A stretch of 39,313 nucleotides of DNA from Glomus cerebriforme (Eukaryota; Glomeromycota; Glomeromycetes; Glomerales; Glomeraceae). Below are positions 22,204 to 32,191 of this stretch, in pieces. Positions within the stretch are counted from its first letter, which is position 1. Every line of letters starts with the position of its first letter. Made by a program: the position numbers and the translations under genes. The notes beneath the pieces are model-generated. The model saw only the letters and a list, made by a program, of their open reading frames with translations. It was not told the DNA's origin and did no database searches. Where the stretch lies: NCBI GenBank assembly GCA_003550305.1, contig QKYT01000214.1, positions 83,258-122,570 on the forward strand. Reading direction: 5' to 3'.

Positions 22204-23255
22204 TTACTGATCAAATAATGATAAAGACTCAAAAGTACAGCAGTTCACTTGGAGAATAATTATCTTAATTTAAAAATCTGTGCCACAAAAATGAGTTTTT
22301 TTAAGCTTCAGCAATATTTTATTTGAACAAAAAATTATATAATTTTTATTACAGAATTGTTTAGCTATAAATGTGAAAAATAAAAAAATAACTATATTTT
22401 TTTTCATTATTTAAAAATTTTTAAATCAACTAACAGCTAACAAATCAAGGAATAATTGCTATCTTTAATTAATAAAGTAATCAATTGAATTTTATTCGAA
22501 ATATTTCCATTATATTTCCATAATTACTATAATGACAATTAGAATAATCCGTAAAAATATGATATTAATCTTAAATAAAAGAATTGTGACTATTGAAGTC
22601 GGCATGCATCAACCTTTAGATTGATTTAATTTTTTTTTTTTTATAGATAAACAGTGTTTAGTTACGCCTAAGAAGCGACTGAAAAAAAGGATTTTTTTTT
22701 TTTTTGTTTTTTTTTTTTTTTTTTTTTTTTTACAAAAAGTCATATAATGATATTCGATCATATCAAATAATTTATTGTTAAAATCTGATTAAATACAAAA
22801 ACATTTATATGATTTATCAGAACTTTAAATCAAGAGTATAATATATTTTTTATATTGTTTTATTGATTTATGTTTGCTAAAAATCTATATGATACAAAAT
22901 TACTAATTAAGGTGTTTGATACTATCCTAAACTTCTTGACAGAAAAATTAATCTATTTCAAAAAAATTTTTACAATCAAATGTTCATTTTAAAATATTAA
23001 ATTATATATTATAAACAATAAATTTGATATTATTCTTTGAGTAATTATATTATTATATTATTATTCTTGTATTCAAATGTAATCTATTTTTGATTAACTT
23101 TCTTTGTATTGATGATATTCCTTATTTTTCAACATATTAATTAAACTAATCAAATAATAAAATTAATTCCTGTTTCATGAACAATGTCATTTTTCACATT
23201 ATTTTCATCTCATTCTTATTAGAAGTAGTATTCATTGTGGATTCCTTTAATCATC
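22204..23255. other. AT-rich DNA with a long T tract
   Basis: A nearly pure T tract of more than 40 bases runs from about 22689 to 22731. On either side are AT-rich sequences with no protein-like frame. I see no gene or structured repeat. Confidence 0.5.
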
Positions 23256-23450
23256 TTGTATCCAACCATTCATTCCATCTTTAATCCTAAGGATCTTTTT
23301 TAACATTAAATTTATATTCATCCAACATTCACAACATTGAATAACAGTTTATAAACTTCTGAATTTTTGCCCAGTTTCCAAAATCATACATATTGATGAC
23401 ATTTTTTAGAACTTCATTCTCCTCTGTCTTCCGTCTACCATTCCATATAG
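23256..23450 (-). pseudogene. Relic of a Myb/SANT-domain gene
   Basis: Reading the minus strand from about 23435, one frame gives KTEENEVLKNVINMYDFGNW followed by AKIQKFI. This is the first half of a Myb repeat with its spaced Trp. After a frameshift, QCCECWMNINLMLKK corresponds to the QCRERWxN box of canonical Myb repeats, with both Arg codons changed to TGT (Cys), as expected for C-to-T at CpG. GMNGWIQDD follows. Myb domains bind DNA; this type occurs in REB1-, CDC5- or SNAPc-like proteins, and I cannot say which. The frameshift and lost residues mark it as dead. Confidence 0.6.
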
Positions 23451-23869
23451 CTAGACTCATTGTCTTGTCCAAAATGAAGATATTGTTGTTCAGAATGATC
23501 CTCAAGACAACCTTTCAATTTTTCAACATCTTTTATTATCAATTTACGTGATTCACTAGTTGGTTTATTTCATTGTTTGAAATACTAGTTCATTGCTGAT
23601 ACGATTTGATATTTAATTCCATTGTGATTATTGTCAATTGTAATTATTATGACGTGCAATATATAGTATCTTCTTATTTCTACAGCCGTCTCATTCACTT
23701 TTGTTAATACTGGAAGGGTCATGAGTTTTCCATTTAATTAGATATTCTTTGGGTATTCTATTTTGAACATACTATTTTATTAAGAGTCTATTTTTTAATG
23801 AGAGATGATGAAAAACGTTACTATTAATACCTAATTTTATCTTAATAGTTATAAAGAGGGAATTCTAAC

Positions 23870-24398
23870 CTAAACCAAACCAGCCAGTTAGGAGAGACTC
23901 AACTATCTGACCGGCCTTTCCTTGCCTGATACGAGGAAAACCTCATATACAGTATAAGGAAGATAAGAGGAATTTTAAAGGGATTAGGGGATTTAAAAAG
24001 AAACCAAGCCAGCCAGTTAGGAGAGACTCAACTATCTGACCNGCCTTTCCTTGCCTGATACGAGGAAAACCTCAGGTACCAGTATAAGGAAGTTAAGAGG
24101 GAGTTTAAGGGAAAAACGATTGTAAGGGGAAGATAAAATTAGGATAATAATAAGAGATACATTTAAAAAATGCAAAAAAAAGGCAGTATTTATATATTTT
24201 AAGAATATTAAAAATATAAAAATGAGTCAAAACATAAGAAATTTGCATGATGTGATTCATCATGCTTAATTTATTATTGTATGTTACGCAAAATTCAATA
24301 ATCAATGAATAATTACATAATCTTTTTATTTGTTCACATGAAAACTTCTATATTTGTTAACAACTCACGATTTTTCTCCTGATATTCAAAATGAGTTA
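23870..24398 (-). repeat. Dispersed structured repeat, right copy (inverted)
   Basis: This is the reverse-complement partner of 2442-2990. On the + strand it begins with AACCAAACCAGCCAGTTAGG and contains two copies of TTGCCTGATACGAGGAAAAC (23932 and 24051, period 119). It ends with TTTTTATTTGTTCACATG (24323-24340). The GCCAGTTAG and CTGACCGGC segments of each unit could pair, as could TTTCCT and AGGAAA, so a folded RNA is possible. The tandem period differs from the left copy (119 against 132), so the two have diverged by indels. Confidence 0.65.
24245..24265. repeat. Perfect 8-bp palindrome within the right repeat copy
   Basis: GCATGATG (24245-24252) and CATCATGC (24258-24265) are exact reverse complements separated by five bases. 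The left copy has only a partly complementary version at 2550. Confidence 0.6.
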
Positions 24399-26882
24399 AA
24401 TAGATTATGCATGATAATAAATTACATATTTCTACTGAAACATCGTCATTTATTCTAATTTAATTTATAAATTAATGATTTTTAAATTTTTTTAGATTGT
24501 GGAACCCATCTAGTACCGAAGAATATTTTGTAACAAGTGCTTAGTTCATATAATATAATTAAACCTATTTTTTTTTCATTTATATAAGAGAGACTGTTTA
24601 TGGAATTAAAAGTGGTTTCTTTTGATTTGGCAGGCATGGTTACTTAGAAAGAGAAAATATTATAACTGTTTTTTTTTGGTCCATCTTAATCATACCTTTT
24701 TGTTTCTTTATCTATTTACCTTATGACTTTGCCTTGTTCATCTTGTTTTTTTATTTATATATATTGATATATTAATTTCTTTTCTAAAGTTTATATGCAA
24801 TAAATTTATATAGTCTAAACAAATCAGCTGATATGAATCGGATGATAGTAAAGCAATAACTGAAAATTTATTTTTAACTAAAGCACAAAACCTTCCCTAG
24901 AAAAAATAAAAATGAATCCAATGGTTAAAGACCGATCCATAAACACTATGAAAAAATTAATATTTTAAAAGATTTTAATGTAGTGTTAGTATTCGTTATA
25001 TATAATTAATATTTATTATTGCCGGTTACACTAACTTATTTTGAATCTAATTCAAGCCTTCAAAAATATAGCTAAAAGTTGATCTGGCTTAATATTCTTG
25101 ATCATAAAACCTAATTCTATCGATTTCATAGAATGTCACGATGTCATCACTATGCTAGTGTATATTACCCACACTATCATTACAATTCGCAAACCTTCTT
25201 AATTGTCGTCATTTAAAATTAGAATCTTTGTCTTCATTTTCACTTCATTTGTTCCATCATATGAAAATTAGCTGAATGGTTTGAGGCTAAGTTAAAAATG
25301 GTATAAAAAATTCTTGCGATTCAATCTGCGTATACAACAATCTTCAGTTTATGAAATTATTAGTCAAACATATAAAGCCATTATATCATTTTTAAAGTAT
25401 TTTTATAGATTTGAATTATAAATAGTTGTTTTGTTGTTGTCCTTTTTTTTATTATTCACATTAATAATTAGAGTAAATATTATATATAAATTTATTTTGT
25501 AAGAAAAAATTGATTTTCTTCATAATATACAGTATGTAGTCAAAACATTCCACGCCAAAGTTACTATATTTGCAAGCTGTTAAAACAAATTAAGCACTTA
25601 ACAATATTTAATCTCAAATTTTGAGGAAATGCTATAACAATAGCGTAAACAAACAAAGGTGAATTTATTACTCGTTACAACTTAATAAAAAAATGAAATT
25701 AATAAAAAGAATCGAAAATTTTTTTCAAAATTACAAAAAGATATTTACAAGAAGTGAAATATCCGAAATCCCTGATATACCTGAAAAAAATATTTTTATT
25801 TGATCAAAAATTAGTTAATAGAGTTAATTTTTTTTTAAAAAGATTGTATTCAATCCTATTAAAGTAATTATAATAATATATAAGCACCACTCTTTTTTTG
25901 TCATTCTTCGGATCATGCTATGAAATCACATGAATACATAAAGATTTTTTAGTAAGATTGATATTTATAATAAGGAGTTTTAGTGTATGAATATGATTAA
26001 TTAATAAATTATTTTTTTTTCATGTGATTTTGATCTCAATAAAAAAACGTCATCCACGTCATCCAGGAGTTAGTTCCACACAATCAAATAGGATCAACCC
26101 GTAAATTTTTTTTATAATGACTCAGATTGCAAATAATGATATTGAATATAGTTGCACATCATGCACATCGTGCTATCAGATGAGGTATATTAATATCAAC
26201 ATATTTTTAGTCAAAATGTATTATTATTTGCGTCAAAATATGAAATATTATGTCATATTTTATACTATACTCAAAGATATAAAAAGAGACCTTTTTTCAA
26301 GATTTTTTTTTTTAAAAATTAATTCCCATTAAAATATATTCATTTATTATCTCTTAACAATCTCCTTAAATCTTGTATATTTCACCTGGATAACTGAAAG
26401 ATATTGTTCAATAAGCTAAAAACTTTCACAAGCTTCGGTTGACGCGTAAAATAATTTCATTTTGACTTTAAAACACAAATTTTATCGTCAAGACTTGACT
26501 TATACTAAAAAAAGATAATGGGTAAGAGAACATGATGACGGCAATATGGAAAAGGAAAGAGAGGGACAAAGGAAGACCAATTGAGTACTATATGATTCAG
26601 AGTTAAAGAAAAGAGCAATACATAAAGGAACAATAGTGGAATGTAACGGAGAATCAATGGGAGTAGTAGGAAAACATATGAGAGGTATATATAAAGTGTA
26701 TTCCCTGTTGACAGCTTGCCATACTTCTGAATAATTCCTTTTAAAAATATTTTTTTTTATTCTTGAATTATTTAATCATTTATTTTTTTTATTCTTTTTA
26801 TAATTTTTTTACATTTTATTAAACAAGGCGATGGGCATAATTTTTTTTCTTTATTTAAACAAACAAGAGTATTAATTCTGAG
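24399..26882. other. AT-rich DNA, no gene recognised
   Basis: I find no frame here with convincing protein composition. A purine-rich stretch at about 26517-26690 (for example GGAAAAGGAAAGAGAGGG) gives short charged peptides with stops and might be a decayed gene, but nothing identifies it. The 71-codon frame at 26117-26332 looks like chance. Confidence 0.45.
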
Positions 26883-27664
26883 AAAGGTGAGTTATTGTTT
26901 AATTGCAATGAAGGCTTTTTTTACAATTGAGTTTGTGGGTCTGCTCATACACATATATGCCTAAGGTTTTCCAAATATACTTCTATTTGTTTCTTTCTTG
27001 GAATAATAATTCTTTTAGCACTATAATGCATTATAAGGTAGGTGATTTGAGTCCCTCTGCTGTTTAAACCGGAAGGGGAATTGTTACTCATGTGGTAGGC
27101 GATGATGCATGGTAGAGCCACGATCCTTGGGGTATATCCTCCGCTACACAGTAGTATATATATTCACTCCCTGAAGGCAGTACTCGGCATTTTAGTTATA
27201 GATAAACACAGTAGTCAATTGGATCAGCATAATATTATACATGGAAACAAATATATCTGGATGCACCATTCTTATTAAAATACAAATGTTCAAATCATAC
27301 AAAATCAACTTTGAATAGGATCGCAACTGGACAGGTAAAATAGTAACTGGATGCATAANATAGTAGGATAGTAANTGGACAACAAGTAGGATATATTTGT
27401 CAGGATTCTTTGTGAATCTAGATGAAATCTGGTATATGTGTCTGAGTAAGCGTAAATGAATATTCTAAAATTAGCCTAGTAATTCAGTAATTCATTTATC
27501 TGAGTGATCATAGGATAACCTTTTTCTTCTTTTTTTTCTAGATTACTATTAATTAGATTTTAATGCTCAGCAAATGGTCAAACAACCCCTTTATTTAGAT
27601 GAACTGGTATTTTATTTTAACAAAAGGTGAGTTATTGTTTAATTGCAATAAAGGCTTTCTTCAC
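26883..27664. repeat. 42-base direct repeats bounding a 740-bp unit
   Basis: AAAGGTGAGTTATTGTTTAA begins a 42-base stretch at 26883-26924 that recurs at 27623-27664 with three differences. The enclosed 700 bases contain the unidentified relic at 26945-27163 and an AT-rich stretch with repeated CTGGAT/GGATA words around 27250-27420. The repeats are too long for a target-site duplication. They could be short terminal repeats of a small element or a local duplication. Confidence 0.55.
26945..27163 (-). pseudogene. Open 72-codon coding-like relic, family not recognised
   Basis: The minus strand is open from 27163 to a TGA whose complement is at 26945-26947. It reads GGYTPRIVALPCIIAYHMSN, then NSPSGLNSRGTQITYL and IIIPRKKQIEVYLENLRHIC. 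Composition and local GC content are clearly different from the AT-rich flanks. A stop just upstream (27164-27166) removes any longer reading, and no convincing ATG begins the frame except Met25. It may be part of a repeat-associated ORF. No function is assigned. Confidence 0.4.
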
Positions 27665-27808
27665 TATGAAAAACTGATTATAAAAACTGAAAATGAGTTT
27701 ATCATAGAAGAATGTGAAGTTTCTGAAGTTTAGTAGTAGACAGAAGTTAGATCTTATATTTGATCTTTGGATTTAAATCTGGTTACCTTCAATTTGGATT
27801 TATATCCA

Positions 27809-27846
27809 AATATAATAAATCTGGATGAAACCAGATTTATTATATT
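27809..27846. repeat. Perfect 16-bp inverted repeat (hairpin)
   Basis: AATATAATAAATCTGG (27809-27824) and CCAGATTTATTATATT (27831-27846) are exact reverse complements around the six-base loop ATGAAA. Just upstream, ATTTGGAT and ATCCAAAT (27792-27811) form a second small inverted repeat. It could be the core of a small inverted-repeat element. Confidence 0.65.
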
Positions 27847-28317
27847 CAGTTTCATTCAGATTTATCAATTTTGGGATACAGCATACTGATGACTTCGTGT
27901 TGGTAACATATATTTTTTGGTCATAATATATCATGTGTAATAAGGTGGTGGAGTAACTATCTGCATAACGTTACTCACTCCTTAATATAGATCTTATTAT
28001 ACTATTAGCTTTTTAAGCAATTGAAATCAGAATAATGATGAGTATATATGTAAAAGGCTTTTTTTTTATTAAGATATTATTATTTTTAGTAGCTGGTATT
28101 TGAGAATACATGGGCATTTTTATATATTAGGTTTTTAGAGATGTTAGATACTCCCTTAGTCTTTTTTAAATAGAGTATAGTCTATAATATCATTTTTTCT
28201 TTTTTTTTTTGTTTTTTTTTGGATTGAGTTGAAAGAGGGTAAATAGTGTTAGTGGGAAAGGGTCACGAAGTGGGTATGGTTAGAAAGCCCAATGTGGTGG
28301 AGCTGTACAGATGGTAC
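27847..28317. other. AT-rich DNA, no gene recognised
   Basis: The stretch holds T-runs near 28062 and 28200. Its GT-rich last part (28225-28317) lies just beyond the 3' end of the minus-strand relic. I see no frame that looks coding. Confidence 0.45.
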
Positions 28318-28967
28318 TTAGATAGTCAATTTTAGTTTTATACTATAGACACAATATCTTGTATCCTCCACATGTAAAATATACTTTATCTTAGATTTTA
28401 TCTTAATAAAGTTATTTGCATCTTGCTCATTAAAAAAAAAAGTATTACTATATTGTGAATGAGCCACTTTTACACTTGAATATGCAATAACCACGGTGTT
28501 TGACTCTTTATATATCATTCAGATATATTTTTGGTGCATACTCAACCACTGAATTATTATAGTAGAATGAGACTACATCAACTCCACTAACAAAGGACAC
28601 AAAGAATAAATAGATTTTTTGTTATCTCATATGTCAAGTGAGTAGTCTTTTGACAAAGATTTAATTCAGTCAATATATTATTAACAAATAGCTGAGCTTT
28701 TATTTTAAAGTCATCATTACCACAAGAAATGAAGGTACACAGGACTGGGTAATCACTATGTTCATCATAGATACAATAAATACAGTTTATACTAGAGTAC
28801 TGGAAATGATTATTCAATAAATTTAAAAGTAGGTTTCTCTTGTAACATAGTCCTGTGATAATATTACTGCATTATCTCATCAATCCTTTTGGGATTTCAT
28901 GATATATTAGAAAATTCTCTTGTTTACATTCATAAATTTCTAGTTTAAAATTCTGAAAACCCTTCAT
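28318..28967 (-). pseudogene. Broken gene of about 215 codons, family not recognised
   Basis: From an ATG at 28967 the minus strand reads MKGFQNFKLEIYECKQENFL and continues in the same frame, with one TAA (28874-28872), through IYDEHSDYPVLCTFISCGND, FKIKAQLFVNNILTELNLCQ and ITKNLFILCVLC. A first frameshift near 28590 leads to SGVDVVSFYYNN and VVEYAPKIYL. A second near 28515 leads to ESNTVVIAYSSVKVAHSQYS, EQDANNFIKIKSKIKYILHV and the terminal stop at 28318. One nonsense codon and two frameshifts in otherwise coherent coding sequence suggest recent decay. The GC-rich ORF directly upstream may be part of the same unit. No function is assigned. Confidence 0.55.
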
Positions 28968-28971
28968 TGTT

Positions 28972-29130
28972 TCAGAAAAAGTAAAAAAAAAAATTGAAAA
29001 TTGATGGAAGGGCCCCACACACGCCCAATCCTGTAGCATCCACCCTGGTATCCTCTTTTACAAGGTCATCCTGATGGATGCCCGGGAGGACCCAGTTCCT
29101 TTGGCAAAGTGCCTCAGGAGATGCTTCCAT
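28972..29130 (-). CDS. Small ORF within a GC-rich island, 52 residues
   Basis: Between 29011 and 29130 the GC content is about 56% by my count (67 of 120), roughly twice that of the surrounding DNA. The minus strand is fully open through it: MEASPEALCQRNWVLPGIHQ, then DDLVKEDTRVDATGLGVCGA and LPSIFN. It runs into Phe codons from a T-tract before a stop at 28974-28972. The stop is only four bases before the ATG of the broken gene downstream, so this may be the 5' part of that gene or a repeat that supplied its leader. No family is recognised. It could also be a GC-rich transposon fragment. Confidence 0.35.
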   Translation of the reverse strand: MEASPEALCQRNWVLPGIHQDDLVKEDTRVDATGLGVCGALPSIFNFFFYFF

Positions 29131-29484
29131 TTATTCCAAAAATTAGACTACATCTAAAATGAATGTAGGCAAAGAATTTGTTAAATGAAAATTAAAATAT
29201 CATTATTAAAGTAATAATACAAATCAAATACTTCCCATTTATTGCATATTAATGTAAAATATTTACAGTAAATATATCGTCAAAGCACTTACTAGGCATG
29301 AAAAGTACTAGATATGTAATTCTTCCACCCCCCAGATGAAGCAGTTTCTCTTATCCTTTATTAAAAAGGATTAGAGCAAGGTACATAGCCTCCACTCCTT
29401 TATGTGGATAAACAAATGGGGAATTTCAGATGTGCGTATAGCACATTTGTACTTTTTTATGAAGATTGTTGCCTAGTGTTGCTT

Positions 29485-29529
29485 TTGTATCCAAAGTTGT
29501 TGTATCCAAAGTTGTTATATCCAAAGTTG
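29485..29529 (+). repeat. Three tandem 15-bp units
   Basis: TTGTATCCAAAGTTG occurs at 29485 and 29500, and with one change (TTATATCCAAAGTTG) at 29515. The G/T-rich sequence GTTGTGGTTGTGGTTG follows directly and GTTG words continue to about 29860. An open frame of 94 codons over this stretch (29404-29688) is a product of the repeat and the A-run, and I do not call it a gene. Confidence 0.7.
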
Positions 29530-29546
29530 TTGTGGTTGTGGTTGTT

Positions 29547-29568
29547 AAAAAAAAAAAAAAAAAAAAAA
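29547..29568 (+). repeat. 22-base poly-A run
   Basis: This is a pure A run directly after the G/T-rich tandem repeat. It could be the tail of a retrotransposed fragment, but I see no matching target-site duplication. Confidence 0.6.
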
Positions 29569-32004
29569 GAAACAATGACTGTTTCACTTGATCAACCTTG
29601 GGTGGTTGTATTTTTTAAACTTACCTGTGGTAGTGTTTCGCTTTTTTTGGGTAGTTGTATTATTTTGGTTGTTGAAAACTTGTTGTAATTGCTTCGCTTA
29701 CTGGATAGTTTAATATATATTTTGGTTGTTGAAAAGTTATTGTACTTATTTCTTGGGTAGTCAGATTATTTTTTTTTATTGCTTAATAAGTTTGGTTGTA
29801 GCAATAGTTGCTTTGTTGATCTTTGATTGTTCTTGGTTTGGTTGTTATAATGGTGTGCTGTTGTTGGTAGCGAACCTACAAGAGAAATGAGAGAAATGTT
29901 GAGGTATTTATCTTATTTTTTTGCGGAAATATATATGAGAAAATGTAAAAAATGTGTCATTAATATACTTCATTTTACGACGCGTAAAATTATGAAATAT
30001 GACTAATAATTAAATTTATTAATCTAAAAATAAATTAGATCATGATCGAACTATTAGACTAAAAATGAGTCATAATTATTTTAGTTATACAGTATGATGT
30101 CTATACTTTGCGTATTATTCTGGAATTACAAGAAATTTCAATAAACTAAGTTGATAAAATAAAATCTTCAATAGTTATAATAGTTATAACGAAAATTTGG
30201 AACTGTAATTAATGAGTTCTTGTTTTTCAATACTTTGATTTTTGTTCCCTATTTTTTATTTATTTAATAAAAAGTGATTGATTTGAAAAGTTAAACCAAT
30301 CTGCGTATTATCATACATTTAGACATACAAATTTAATTCTAATTCATCGATCAAATCGTAATTTAATATATAAAATATCTTGTATTTACTACTAAAAAGA
30401 ATTTCAGTTGTTACAAAATTTAGTTTCTTTTTAAAATATTCTTAGAGTTTATTTTACATAAGCATTATTTTAAATTACATTATAGTTTTTTTTCAGTATA
30501 TATAAATAAAATAATGAAATAATAATTTATTCTATTATAATTATTGATTTATTAGAATGAAACTATTTTACTTTGATTTTATTTTTATTGGACTATTTTA
30601 CTTTGATAAACTGATATTAAGATCAAAATAGTTTATCATGTGACATTTTAACTTGAATTTTGTTTTACCTTTTAAAATTTTAGTTTCTTATATATATTGA
30701 AATTTAGTTCAATTATTATGCATAAGAAAAACTTTTTCTTCTCTTTTTTAGAACCACAAAAAGCTTTCTTCTCATAAATTTACTTTACCACCATTTACAT
30801 TCACTTAAAATAGATGAAATTATAATATATAGTTCTAGAAAAAATCTGTTCAATTACGTTAGTAAATAATAAATAATAAATAATCTGACTACCAAACAAG
30901 GTTGAATGACAAGATGGAATGCTCAAGAAATATCATTATTCTACAAGCCAAATTCTGGTTATTGATGTCTACAGGCGAATTCTTTGGAATAAGTAGTAAA
31001 ATTTAGCCTTTCACATAAAGTAACTCTGTCATCTATTGAGCAACAAAATGTACAATATACTGCGAAGAAGTAACAAACTTGTTATTGAATAAAAAATAGT
31101 CTTTTATCTATCATGGATTAGTTTTCACTAGTAATCTAGTACATACTTTTAAGATACAGATAATAATACAATTGGTATCCAACAAATATTCTAACATTAT
31201 TCAAAATAAAAATTTCATGATGAAATGTCGTGACATATCATTTGGATGCTGTACAGTTAAGATTTGTATTTCGTTGTAGTTCTTAAATTGCAAATTATTT
31301 TTAACAAGTTATTTTACAAATTATTAGGCAAATTATAGTAGATTGTGCACAAAAAAGGTATTCTTCCCTGTTCGTCATCTTATGATTATTTTCATTAAAA
31401 AAATAAGAATAATGTAAAACATTAATCAGATTTGTAAATAGTAAAAGCTAATTTACCATCTTATAAGGATACTCAGGAAATTCACATGGATCTAAAAATT
31501 TTCTTAAAATTCTTTGAGAAATTTGAAAATGTTACAAAACAATTATGTAAAACGATCCTGCTGCCAGACAGATCTAGGGAAACTATTTGTAGCTTCTTAT
31601 ATTCATAAAAGAAGTTTCTTTACTTAAAAGTGAAAGGTTTATTTTTTTTAAAAATTAGAAATAAATTATATATACATATATTTTTTGTCTCTTGCACTTG
31701 ATATTTGCATCTTTAACCGTTCAAAAAGAACAATATCTTCAAAGCAATTAAATTAAATAATGAATATCAAAAATTGCGCATAATGTAATAATACTGCTAA
31801 ATTAGATTAACACGTGACATTACATCGGCAATATGCATGACTTCCCCGCGTACCATCAAAAAATGTCTCAAAATGCCTGGTGACATATAATACGTGACAT
31901 ATAAAGTATGACAAATATGATTTCATCACTAAAAAATTGTCCCCAGAATACTTAAAAAATGGAGGTGACACAGAAGTGGCAAATATTTTTGCTATGATCA
32001 CATG
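29569..32004. other. AT-rich DNA upstream of pseudogene C
   Basis: The stretch starts G/T-rich (to about 29880) and is then plain AT-rich. A small inverted repeat TGATAAACT/AGTTTATCA lies at 30604-30612 and 30630-30638, beside a direct repeat of ACTATTTTACTTTGAT (about 30559 and 30590). No frame has convincing protein composition. Confidence 0.45.
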
Positions 32005-32191
32005 GATCACGTGAAAGTGAGATACTGGCGAAGATTTCCAATCGGACCTTTGCCTATAAGGTTGGCCAATCAGATCTAGTGTACAAATTGCCGTATAACA
32101 TATATATACAGTATAGGATCGTATAACAAATACAAATATACAAATAAGGTTTCTTTTTTTCTTCACCGTTAATTTTATAATTTATTCCACC
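32005..32191 (+). promoter_or_regulatory. Promoter and leader of pseudogene C
   Basis: GATCACGTGA (32005-32014) followed by AAGTGAGA and CTGGCG matches the element before gene A at nearly the same distance from the start codon. GTACAAATTGCCG is at 32081-32093 and a TATATATA at about 32100-32107. The leader AATAAGGTTTC, a T-tract, then CACCGTTAATTTTATAATTT (from 32164) matches gene D. The context CCACCATGTCT is kept even though the gene is dead. Confidence 0.45.

Noticed and set aside
29404..29688. 94-codon + strand frame including a Lys run
   Set aside because: The repeat LYPKL and the poly-Lys come from the 15-bp tandem repeat and the 22-base A run, so it is probably not a gene.
31807..32166. 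119-codon minus-strand frame upstream of pseudogene C
   Set aside because: It covers the promoter elements shared with gene A and has no counterpart upstream of the other copies.
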